From assembly GCA_913061385.1 (NCBI GenBank), contig CAJXTM010000038.1:1-11771 (forward strand): DNA of 11,771 nt, written 5' to 3'. The stretch is from an uncultured Rhodopirellula sp. Its GTDB lineage: Bacteria; Planctomycetota; Planctomycetia; Pirellulales; Pirellulaceae. Each line of letters begins with the position of its first letter. Position 1 is the first letter of the stretch. The notes beneath the pieces are model-generated. The model searched no databases. It was given only the letters and a program-made list of their open reading frames with translations, and was not told the DNA's origin. Shown here piece after piece: positions 1-6,814 of this stretch. The translations under genes and the position numbers were made by a program.

Positions 1-48
1 TCTACACGTAAGGAGTCGTCGGCAGCGTCAGATGTGTATAAGAGACAG
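1..48 (+). other. Nextera i5 adapter (library artefact, not genomic)
   Basis: Positions 1-7 are the end of the Illumina P5 arm (TCTACAC). Positions 8-15 (GTAAGGAG) equal the Nextera S505/N505 index. Positions 16-29 (TCGTCGGCAGCGTC) are the read-1 primer site, and 30-48 (AGATGTGTATAAGAGACAG) is the 19-bp Tn5 mosaic end. The match is base for base with my recollection of the kit oligonucleotide. This is untrimmed adapter and should be masked. Real sequence starts at about position 49. Confidence 0.98.
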
Positions 49-164
49 CCCTTTTTTTGTGCTTGTACAGCCAATGATCCGGATGCTCCCCTAAAAACAT
101 TCGCTGCTTGGCATTTACAAAACCGCTAAACTGCAAGCTCACCATACCGATATCCTGCCTTTGC

Positions 165-168
165 GGAG
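165..168 (+). promoter_or_regulatory. Shine-Dalgarno site deciding the start of the FG-GAP gene
   Basis: GGAG lies 8 nt before the ATG at 177. It supports that start over the in-frame TTG at 108, which would place 23 residues before an otherwise normal signal peptide. Confidence 0.55.
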
Positions 169-176
169 CCTCACTC

Positions 177-1364
177 ATGCATCGCTCACTCTATTCAGCG
201 ATCTCTTTCCTCATCACGTTACCCCTGTCATTCCAAACCGGAAACGCTTCCGCAGAAAATCTGAAGTTCAAAAAAACAGTGATTGATCCTGATCTCGGAA
301 AAGTTTGTTATGCAGTCACCGCCGCTGATGTAGATGGAGACCATCGTCTTGATGTTGTCGCGATCAGCGAACGCGAAGCAATGTGGTACCGGAATCCGGA
401 CTGGAAAAAACATGTGATGATCAGTGATGCTGTTACAAAAGATAATGTCTGCATTGCCGCCGGCGACATTGACCGAGACGGTAAAGTTGACTTTGCAATG
501 GGAGCAGGATGGCCCAAAAATGGCGGCGATATTTTTTGGATCCGGCGAGGTAAATCGCTACAGGCACCATGGACAGTCCATCCAATTGGCGCCGAAGCAT
601 GGACACACCGAATGCGATTTTCGGATGTACTGGGAACAGGGAAAGATCAATTAGTAGTCACGCCCCTCAATGGAGATGGCAGTAGCGGCATTCGTTTGCT
701 TGCGTATCCGATTCCGGATCAACCGGCTGATCAAAACTGGACCCCAAAGATCATGACGCGGTCGCTGAATCGAGCTCACAATCACTGGCACATCGATAAT
801 TCAAAAACGGACAAACCCGATCACACAATCGTCGCCAGCCAAGAAGGCTTAAGCCTCGTACAGCGTAACCCAGATGGCAGTTTTTCTCTTACTGGAATCT
901 CCAAAGGAGCAACAGGTGACCGACCACCACAAAGCGGGTCCGGGGAAGTCAAGAAGGGAAAAATTGGTGCAAAGATTTTGCTGGCGACCATCGAACCCAT
1001 GCACGGAAACCAAGTCGTCGTCTACCTCGGGGAAGCATTAAATAATGAAATGCAAAGAATTGTGCTCGACGATTCATTCGCCCAAGGACACGCAATCTGG
1101 TGTGCCGACTTCGACGGTGATGGGAAAGACGAAGTGGTCGCAGCTCACCGGGAAGCAAAAGCCGACGGGACTCCGCCTGGAATCTATTTGTATCAATCAA
1201 CAGACGGCAGCGGTGAGCACTGGAAACGCACCCAACTGGATTCCCCGATGGCCTGCGAGGACCTATGGTGCGATGATTTTGACGGGGACGGAAAAGTCGA
1301 TATTCTGGCAGGGGGCCGGTCAACACATGACGTCAATCTCTATCTCAATCAAACGCCCCAGTGA
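177..1364 (+). CDS. Secreted FG-GAP/VCBS repeat protein
   Basis: A 395-residue exported protein of the FG-GAP/VCBS (integrin-alpha-like beta-propeller) type. Residues 1-26 form a signal peptide: a short basic start, a hydrophobic core and cleavage after an A-S-A site before ENLKF. Four clear Ca2+-binding D-x-D-x-D-G repeats are visible: DVDGDHRLD (about 51-59), DIDRDGKVD (97-105), DFDGDGKDE (311-319) and DFDGDGKVD (367-375). A degenerate copy lies near 150. Such repeats form propeller blades stabilised by calcium. The family has no single enzymatic role and is abundant in planctomycete secretomes, so a binding or structural job at the cell surface is inferred. The ATG at 177 is chosen because of the GGAG upstream and the intact signal peptide. 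It may lack a promoter here, since only about 130 bp of genome precede it. The next gene on the right is convergent. Confidence 0.88.
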   Translation: MHRSLYSAISFLITLPLSFQTGNASAENLKFKKTVIDPDLGKVCYAVTAADVDGDHRLDVVAISEREAMWYRNPDWKKHVMISDAVTKDNVCIAAGDIDRDGKVDFAMGAGWPKNGGDIFWIRRGKSLQAPWTVHPIGAEAWTHRMRFSDVLGTGKDQLVVTPLNGDGSSGIRLLAYPIPDQPADQNWTPKIMTRSLNRAHNHWHIDNSKTDKPDHTIVASQEGLSLVQRNPDGSFSLTGISKGATGDRPPQSGSGEVKKGKIGAKILLATIEPMHGNQVVVYLGEALNNEMQRIVLDDSFAQGHAIWCADFDGDGKDEVVAAHREAKADGTPPGIYLYQSTDGSGEHWKRTQLDSPMACEDLWCDDFDGDGKVDILAGGRSTHDVNLYLNQTPQ

Positions 1365-2372
1365 ACTGAAGCCAACCTCTTCGACTGCTGTTCAGCACCA
1401 CCACTAAATCAAGTCAGCTAGTGATGGAAATCAGCAACCTTTGGTCCGCAAGAAAACCCGATTGAAGAGCGACTTCACCGAAATAAGACGAGGACTTCCA
1501 AGCTTTGTTGGTTTGGCACTCCCGTCCATGACTGGTGATCGATTCAAACATCGCAAGTTGACAGACCCGACAATTCTGTTTTTAAAACCGACCCAATCTT
1601 TATTGAGATGGCTTTTATTTCTGATGCGTTTCCCAACCAACACGAGAGCACCTTTACCAATTGCAACACACCGACTCATTCATTCGTCTGATTACTTTAC
1701 GGGATACTAGGGATTGCAATGCTTGAATTTCACCCGCGGTTCATATGACTGAAGATGACCTGAATAACGTGGTGACCAGACGCAGATCAGGCAAATCCAC
1801 TGGCCATCAAGTGGAGAGTTTTACCTTCACTACAGCAATTTCCTATGCAGCCTCGATCAGTCAAACCGGACTGCATCGTTTCCGATTGAGTCTGGTGTCT
1901 GAAATGACTGGTCTACAGCATCACGCTGAGCTGAAGGATTCACAGGCCGAGACCCTAACTGATTGTGAGTACGGGGCACGCGAACGCACGGACTTGTCGA
2001 ATAGCTCTTTGCAATGGGTTTTTTCACTTCGTAGGAAACGGATTCAACCCACACCACCTGCTGATTGTGATTCCGTGGCGGTCGAAGGTACACAAAAAAC
2101 AACACTCAGCGACCGCTTCGCGACAGAGCCCAACAACCATTCGAGAATCTGTCGAAACGCGAGTACAAGATCATGAAATTACTGATCACTGGGTTGACCT
2201 TGAAGTCGATTCAAGGAGAGCTGGGCATCTCAGTACAGTTAGCTTCCAAACATTGGATTCGAAACTTCGAAAAACTTGACGTTCAAAAGCAATTCGCGCT
2301 CTTCAAATTGCTGATGCGGATGAACTGAACACGGCCACTGAAAAGTTACAGTGCTGGCTGAACCGTCTGCTT
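1365..2372. other. About 1 kb intergenic region between convergent genes, no convincing gene
   Basis: This gap lies between the stop of the FG-GAP gene (+) and the stop of the aldolase-family gene (-). Several frames stay open for 80-140 codons on both strands (for example 1441-1710 +, 1431-1679 -, 1745-2176 + and 1965-2279 +). None has a recognisable domain, a ribosome binding site or a natural composition: the products are rich in Arg, Ser, Thr and His, as expected for out-of-frame reading. I see no tRNA, no transposase and no long repeats. Small features are a 7-bp inverted repeat with a 5-nt loop (2198-2216), a short direct repeat CTGATTGTGA at 1959 and 2061, and a 5-bp hairpin (2336-2353). 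The region may hold decayed coding sequence or an unrecognised RNA. Confidence 0.5.
1398..1427 (+). terminator. Possible stem-loop downstream of the FG-GAP gene
   Basis: CCACCACTA (1398-1406) can pair with TAGTGATGG (1419-1427) in 8 of 9 positions around a 12-nt loop, about 34 bp after the stop codon. There is no T-tract behind it, so it is not a classic intrinsic terminator. It may be a weak 3' stem-loop or chance. Confidence 0.25.
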
Positions 2373-3284
2373 CTACATCCGCGCCAAAATATGATCAACT
2401 TCTGCACGCTGCGGTGGCATGAAGTGGTTGAATGGTTCGGCCATGTGGTCGCTGCAGATACCATTAATCGATAAAGCACACTTCGTTGCTTTGATGAAGC
2501 GACTGGCGTATTTGCCCACTGTGTAGATCTGCTGCAGTCTGTCGACACGCTGGGTCAATAATTCAATTTCCTGATGGTTCTGTTCAACGGCCGCCTGATA
2601 CAGATCGACAAACAGTTGCGGATAAATATTGGCGCCACCGTTGACTCCACCGTCACCGCCCATCCCAATCGCTTGGGCGGTCAGGTGTTCTGGTCCAATG
2701 AACATCGACCAATCAGGGCGAAGTTCTTTTAGGGCCAGCATCTGCTGAAAGTATTTCATATCGCCGCTGCTGTCTTTGACACCAACAATCTGGTCATGCT
2801 GGGTCAACGTTCTTAGAGTATCGATTTCGAACCAGACCTTGGTCAGACTTGGCATGTTGTACAACATCAGTGGTAACGAAATTTCTTCCACGATGTCGGC
2901 GATGTACTGAATCAACTCAGTCTGACCAGCAGGAAAATAGTAAGGCGTCGAAAGAACAACTGCATCAATTCCTGCTTCCTTGGCAAAATCAGCAAGTCTC
3001 AGAGACTCAACCAACGATGTATCGGTGATGCCCACAAACACAGGAACCCTTTGAGCAACGATTTCGCCGACAAGCTGAATGAATTCACGGCGCAAACGAT
3101 AGCTCAGACTAGGGGCTTCACCAGTGGTTCCCAGAATGAAGATTCCATTAACTCCGCCGTCGATCACATGCTCGAGCAGTCGTTGCGTGCCGGCGTGATC
3201 CAATTTGTCCCGATCCGCGAGAGGCGTCACTAAAGGCGGCACAATCCCACGATACAACGGTTCTGATGATTGGCGATTTGACAT
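2373..3284 (-). CDS. DHDPS/NAL-family class I aldolase (probably not true DapA)
   Basis: A 303-residue (beta/alpha)8 enzyme of the dihydrodipicolinate synthase/N-acetylneuraminate lyase family, which uses a Schiff-base lysine on pyruvate or another 2-oxo acid. Visible landmarks are GIVPPLVTPL near the N-terminus, GTTGE (52-56), the YNMP motif with catalytic Tyr142, Lys170 in VGVKDSSG as the Schiff-base lysine, and a GGDGGVNGGAN loop (209-219). The position after YN-x-PS, which is Arg in real DHDPS (YNVPSRTG) and binds the aspartate-semialdehyde carboxylate, is Leu147 here. Lysine biosynthesis is therefore unlikely; a sugar-acid, hydroxy-oxo-acid or related aldolase or dehydratase is more plausible. 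The start is the ATG at 3284, 5 bp after the stop of the ATP-grasp gene. An in-frame TTG at 3305 would give seven more residues and overlap that gene by 16 bp. Either way it is the last gene of the minus-strand cluster and probably translationally coupled. Confidence 0.9.
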   Translation of the reverse strand: MSNRQSSEPLYRGIVPPLVTPLADRDKLDHAGTQRLLEHVIDGGVNGIFILGTTGEAPSLSYRLRREFIQLVGEIVAQRVPVFVGITDTSLVESLRLADFAKEAGIDAVVLSTPYYFPAGQTELIQYIADIVEEISLPLMLYNMPSLTKVWFEIDTLRTLTQHDQIVGVKDSSGDMKYFQQMLALKELRPDWSMFIGPEHLTAQAIGMGGDGGVNGGANIYPQLFVDLYQAAVEQNHQEIELLTQRVDRLQQIYTVGKYASRFIKATKCALSINGICSDHMAEPFNHFMPPQRAEVDHILARM

Positions 3285-3289
3285 GCTTT

Positions 3290-4318
3290 TTAAACGGTCA
3301 TCCAAGCAGCTTTGTAATTCAGACCCAAATTAAGAATTCGCTGCAGAAGTGCTTCGTACGCAATACCTACCGACTCAGCTGATTCTGCGAGGTCTTCCCC
3401 AAATTCTATATTAGGATTCGCATTAGCTTCAATGACATAGATTTCTCCCTGCTCTGTCATCCGCAGATCCATCCGACCGTATCCACTCATGCTCAGCGCC
3501 CTGTAGACTCGTTTGCAAAGTTTGGAGATACGATCCTGTGTCGCCACGTCCAGATCCTTTGCTGCGTGCGTCGTGATCTGGTGTTTTTCTTGATACTTTC
3601 GATCCCACTTAACGCGACTGGTTGCGATCCGTGCAAGATCTTCTGGCATACTGCCGAAGTTCATCTCCCACGCAGGAAAAGTCCGCAATCGCGTATTCCC
3701 AAGCACACCGACGTACAATTCCCTTCCTTCGATGTATTGTTCCGCGATTGCATCGTCATTTGTTTTCTCATGAATGAACTTGACCCTCTCTGCCAAGGCT
3801 TCATCAGTGTGCACAATTGAGGCTTGCGCAATTCCATACGAGGCGTCTTCCACGGTCGATTTCACGAACAATGGAAACGAAAGTTTCTTTGGACGGTGAA
3901 CGGTCCGACCGACGGGAAAGACAGTGAACCGTGGTGTTGGAATACGATGATAAGTCAGCACCTTCTTTGACAACGCCTTGTCCTTGGTCAACAACAAACC
4001 CCGAGGATTGCAACCCGTGTAGGGCTGCTGCATGAGCTCGAGATAGCTGATCACCGCGAAGTCGTAAGTCACTACTCCATGAAATTCTTCCAGCATCATA
4101 AACGTGAGATCTGGTTGAAAATCATGCAACGCTTTTCGAATCGGTGCCAGATCATCGTATACCCCCAGCGGAAGCACTTCGTGCCCCAATCGGCGCAGCG
4201 TCTCGCAAACATCGAACTCTGCTTTCCATGGGTCCATCTCTGAATCCGAAACCCCCTCAAGACTTCGAGGTGGTACATGGCCGTCACGCACAAGCACCAA
4301 AACTCGCAGTTTGCTCAT
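3290..4318 (-). CDS. ATP-grasp enzyme, D-alanine-D-alanine-ligase-like
   Basis: A 342-residue cytoplasmic ATP-grasp protein. The N-terminal Rossmann-like part (1-110) begins LRVLVLVRDG and holds LEEFHG (76-81) and PYTGCNPRG (99-107). The ATP-grasp fold follows: FVKS with ATP-binding Lys153, EDASYGIAQAS (158-168) as the flexible loop, EQYIEGRELYVGVLG (193-207), Asp284 in GRMDLR, and EANANPN (297-303), whose Glu297 and Asn299 should bind Mg2+ as in Ddl. These enzymes make amide bonds through an acyl-phosphate. The overall pattern matches a distinct bacterial family of Ddl-like proteins of unknown substrate, not the cell-wall ligase itself. The ATG at 4318 fits the family N-terminus; an in-frame GTG at 4408 would add 30 residues of poor composition. 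It lies between the metallopeptidase (123 bp upstream) and the aldolase-family gene (5 bp downstream), so an operon is likely. Confidence 0.9.
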   Translation of the reverse strand: MSKLRVLVLVRDGHVPPRSLEGVSDSEMDPWKAEFDVCETLRRLGHEVLPLGVYDDLAPIRKALHDFQPDLTFMMLEEFHGVVTYDFAVISYLELMQQPYTGCNPRGLLLTKDKALSKKVLTYHRIPTPRFTVFPVGRTVHRPKKLSFPLFVKSTVEDASYGIAQASIVHTDEALAERVKFIHEKTNDDAIAEQYIEGRELYVGVLGNTRLRTFPAWEMNFGSMPEDLARIATSRVKWDRKYQEKHQITTHAAKDLDVATQDRISKLCKRVYRALSMSGYGRMDLRMTEQGEIYVIEANANPNIEFGEDLAESAESVGIAYEALLQRILNLGLNYKAAWMTV

Positions 4319-4441
4319 CGCTTGGCCCAGGGTTCGTGACGATTGACTAAAGTTGTATCGCAGTGAGATGACAGCATGCAGTCCAGCAATAATCTCGGCA
4401 AAAAACACGCCGACTGAACTTCACAACTGGAACAGTAAAAC

Positions 4442-5464
4442 TCAAATTGCAAAGCGGTGCCTTCCCTCATGTATGAAGCTTGTGGTTCGCACTGCCACCA
4501 AAATCATTGCATCACGCTTTGCTTCCTCGGGTGTTGTTCCCAAACGCAATTTGAGTTCGCGACATCGTTGAATCATTTCCTGCACCACTTGATCAATGGT
4601 GTACGTATACTCGCCGGTCCACCGTGCAACGGCACGACGCAATTCACCGCGCACGCGAACCAGAAAGGCTGCCGCCGTTGGTTTACGCCGGTCCGCTGGA
4701 TCGCTCGAAAAGAGTTTGCGTAAATCGTTGTCATAGATGCTTGGGAAATCGAGTCCGTAACGCTCTCGTTTGCGCTCGTAATGTGAGCGGAGAGTTTTTC
4801 GGATCTTCGAGATAGGTTCCGCCTTGGCTCGTGATTTGACATTAGCATTTTTGCCGTCGATCGACTTCATGAAGTCATCGACCATATTCAGCTTATGTAT
4901 TGCCGGCCAATTTCGATAGCGAGTCCGCCACCGCGATCCCGGACGAAGCCAAACAGCAAATGTTTCTGCGAAATCTTCCAACGGATGTGCCTGAGCGTAC
5001 CACATCTCGAGATGCTGCACGAAGTTACGACTGGACGGCTTTGGATGATAATAGTCTGGGTAAGGCTGAGAAGATTTACCAAATGCGTTCCGGTAGCGGG
5101 TACGACGTCGAAGACGGTAGGCTGTGTCAATCGCGTGACCTGCCTCGTGCCTCAGAATCTTCATGCACCAAGCTTTGGTACCTCCCTCTACTTCAAGCAA
5201 CTGCTTCCGCTCCAAACGGATCAATCTTGGGTGGGCCAAATAAAATGGAATCGCAATGCCTGGAATACCATCTGGTGAAAACCATTCATCACTCAACCAA
5301 CAATGGGGCGAAAACCTGAGTCCGCGATGTGCTAATTCCTGATTAAGCTGTTGGATCCGGTCTTCCAACGGAGTACCACGGATGTCGAGCTTCAGATCGC
5401 AGATCCGCGTCTCGAGCAGTTCTTCGTCGGTCATCGAGTTCAGATCTGGATTTTTCGTCGACAT
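4442..5464 (-). CDS. Putative zinc-binding metallopeptidase (HExxH)
   Basis: A 340-residue protein with an HEAGH zinc site (His106, Glu107, His110) followed about 55 residues later by HPLEDFAETFAVWLRPGSRW (160-179), whose Glu163 or Glu167 is the likely third zinc ligand. This spacing and the AETFA signature match the bacterial 'putative zinc-binding metallo-peptidase' group. There is no signal peptide or membrane segment, so it should be cytoplasmic. The N-terminus (7-47) is helical and charged and may wrap the active site. The C-terminal third (205-340) is basic and helical (RKTLRSHYERKRERYG), with no recognised domain. Substrate and proteolytic activity are unproven. It is the first gene of the minus-strand cluster, and pairing with a Ddl-like ATP-grasp enzyme suggests a shared peptide or amino-acid substrate (inference). 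The start ATG has no clear Shine-Dalgarno. It is divergent from the GTPase gene across 73 bp. Confidence 0.85.
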   Translation of the reverse strand: MSTKNPDLNSMTDEELLETRICDLKLDIRGTPLEDRIQQLNQELAHRGLRFSPHCWLSDEWFSPDGIPGIAIPFYLAHPRLIRLERKQLLEVEGGTKAWCMKILRHEAGHAIDTAYRLRRRTRYRNAFGKSSQPYPDYYHPKPSSRNFVQHLEMWYAQAHPLEDFAETFAVWLRPGSRWRTRYRNWPAIHKLNMVDDFMKSIDGKNANVKSRAKAEPISKIRKTLRSHYERKRERYGLDFPSIYDNDLRKLFSSDPADRRKPTAAAFLVRVRGELRRAVARWTGEYTYTIDQVVQEMIQRCRELKLRLGTTPEEAKRDAMILVAVRTTSFIHEGRHRFAI

Positions 5465-5537
5465 GATGCGATTGAAAAACTAAAAACCGGGGAATTACAG
5501 CCAAAGTGGTCGCGACAGTTTATTCAACAAACAACCA
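5465..5537. promoter_or_regulatory. Divergent promoter region between metallopeptidase and GTPase genes
   Basis: These 73 bp separate two gene starts facing away from each other, so promoters for both directions must lie here or inside the genes. The stretch is A/T-rich at 5472-5489. A TTGAAA at 5472 resembles a -35 box for the plus strand, but no good -10 box follows at the right distance. No clear Shine-Dalgarno is seen for either start. The assignment rests on gene arrangement, not on a convincing motif. Confidence 0.35.
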
Positions 5538-6806
5538 ATGTCTTTACACAAAAACCGCGAACTGAGCAAAAGCATTTCAACGGAGCCCCAGGATCTCATC
5601 GCCGATGAAGACATACCCATGCCCTCCTTCGCAAGATTGACCGGCCCGGGAAGGAGTGCCATTGCAGTCCTGATGTTGCATGGAAAAGGCTCTAAGACGG
5701 TCATTCAACGCTGTTTCCAGCCCGCAAATCCCGCCCCCTTCAAGACAGGCCAGATCCGCTATGGCCTCTGGACCGGAACTCAACCCGAAGCCGCCAAGAA
5801 ATCGGAAACGTCGGCTGAATCCAACGAACAGCCTGCTGAATCCGTGGTTATCACCCCTGGATCAAACCATGTTTTTGAAATCCACTGCCATGGTGGGCCC
5901 GCCGCTGTCGCTCGAATCGAGATCGACCTACGAGCCTGTGGTGCGGTCGCGGCGTCAGATGTCAATGACTGGAATCCATCTGATCAGTCGTTACTGATCC
6001 GTGAAGCTGAGACCACCTTGGCGGAATGCACCACCACCAGAACCGCCGCAATTGCAATGGACCAAGTACGAGGAACGTTGCTCGACTGGGCTAGTGACTG
6101 GCGAACATCGCTGACCACAGTCAATCTTGCAGTATTTCGGGTCGAGCTAAAGTCTCTTCTCAACGCAGCACCCTGCACAGCAAGACTGTCAGAGCCATTT
6201 CGCGTCGTTCTGACTGGCCCACCCAATGTGGGCAAAAGCAGCCTGCTGAACGCGTTGGTTGGATTTGACCGCAGTATCACGCTCGATATGGCTGGTACCA
6301 CCCGAGACGTCCTGCATGCGAACACGGTCATTGCAGGACTTCCCGTCCGCATTAGCGACACTGCTGGAATCCGTGACCACGCGGCAGTGGAAACAATCGA
6401 ACGAGAAGGCATACGAAAAGCGCAGCTCGCAGTTGGCGAAGCCGACCTGCTGCTGCTCATCTGCGAACCGCTCCCCGCAGGTGGTCACAGCAAAACACCA
6501 CCACATCCGCCGGAAATACCACACCTGCGTGTACTAAATAAAGTCGACCAGCAACCAAAGTCTTCCCACGCCACCGACGATCTAGCCGACCCATTTGATG
6601 CCAATACAAATGCTTTAAGCGGTGAGGGCCTGGCAGAATTGATGGTTACAATTGGTGCTCGGCTTGGTCAACATCTGCCTGACGCTGGCAAACCGGCGCT
6701 GCTCAACGAGCGGCAATGGGAAATCATGAAACAAAGCTCGCTCGCGGATTCTCCAAAACAGATCACTGAGCTTCTGGATCAATTGCTCGGTCACAACCAT
6801 GGGTAA
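5538..6806 (+). CDS. MnmE/TrmE-like GTPase lacking the C-terminal Cys tail
   Basis: A 422-residue protein related to the tRNA U34-modifying GTPase MnmE. The N-terminal TrmE-like domain is recognisable from FARLTGPGRSAIAVL (31-45) and EIHCHGGPAAVARI (114-127). The G domain is complete: GPPNVGKS (P-loop, 227-234), AGTTRD (switch I, 252-257), DTAGIR (274-279), NKVD (334-337) and LSGEG (360-364). In MnmE the chain then continues through a helical region to a C-terminal C-x-G-K motif whose Cys is needed for tRNA modification. Here it ends after NERQWEIMKQS with LLGHNHG, so that part is missing. No frameshift is seen, and the next gene starts 8 bp later. The helical segment before the G domain (about 155-218) is also poorly conserved. 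A role other than classical U34 modification is inferred. The ATG at 5538 lacks a Shine-Dalgarno; Met28 (position 5619), just before the conserved domain, is an alternative start. Confidence 0.85.
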   Translation: MSLHKNRELSKSISTEPQDLIADEDIPMPSFARLTGPGRSAIAVLMLHGKGSKTVIQRCFQPANPAPFKTGQIRYGLWTGTQPEAAKKSETSAESNEQPAESVVITPGSNHVFEIHCHGGPAAVARIEIDLRACGAVAASDVNDWNPSDQSLLIREAETTLAECTTTRTAAIAMDQVRGTLLDWASDWRTSLTTVNLAVFRVELKSLLNAAPCTARLSEPFRVVLTGPPNVGKSSLLNALVGFDRSITLDMAGTTRDVLHANTVIAGLPVRISDTAGIRDHAAVETIEREGIRKAQLAVGEADLLLLICEPLPAGGHSKTPPHPPEIPHLRVLNKVDQQPKSSHATDDLADPFDANTNALSGEGLAELMVTIGARLGQHLPDAGKPALLNERQWEIMKQSSLADSPKQITELLDQLLGHNHG

Positions 6807-6814
6807 ACAACAAC

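Noticed and set aside
108..176. TTG start giving 23 extra residues on the FG-GAP protein
   Set aside because: It would bury the signal peptide, and the ATG at 177 has GGAG at a good distance.
2198..2216. 7-bp inverted repeat CCTTGAA/TTCAAGG
   Set aside because: It is short, has no T-tract on either strand and is not placed next to a gene end; probably chance.
1745..2279. Two overlapping plus-strand open frames as small genes
   Set aside because: They have no ribosome binding site or domain, and their residue composition is typical of non-coding reading.
2336..2353. CACTG/CAGTG hairpin about 20 bp past the aldolase-family stop
   Set aside because: A stem of only 5 bp is too weak to call a terminator.
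4319..4408. GTG start at 4408 for the ATP-grasp gene
   Set aside because: The extra 30 residues do not fit the family; conserved sequence begins at the ATG at 4318.
4573..5319. Several long open frames antisense to or overlapping the metallopeptidase gene
   Set aside because: They are shadows of the real gene, with no domains and unnatural composition.
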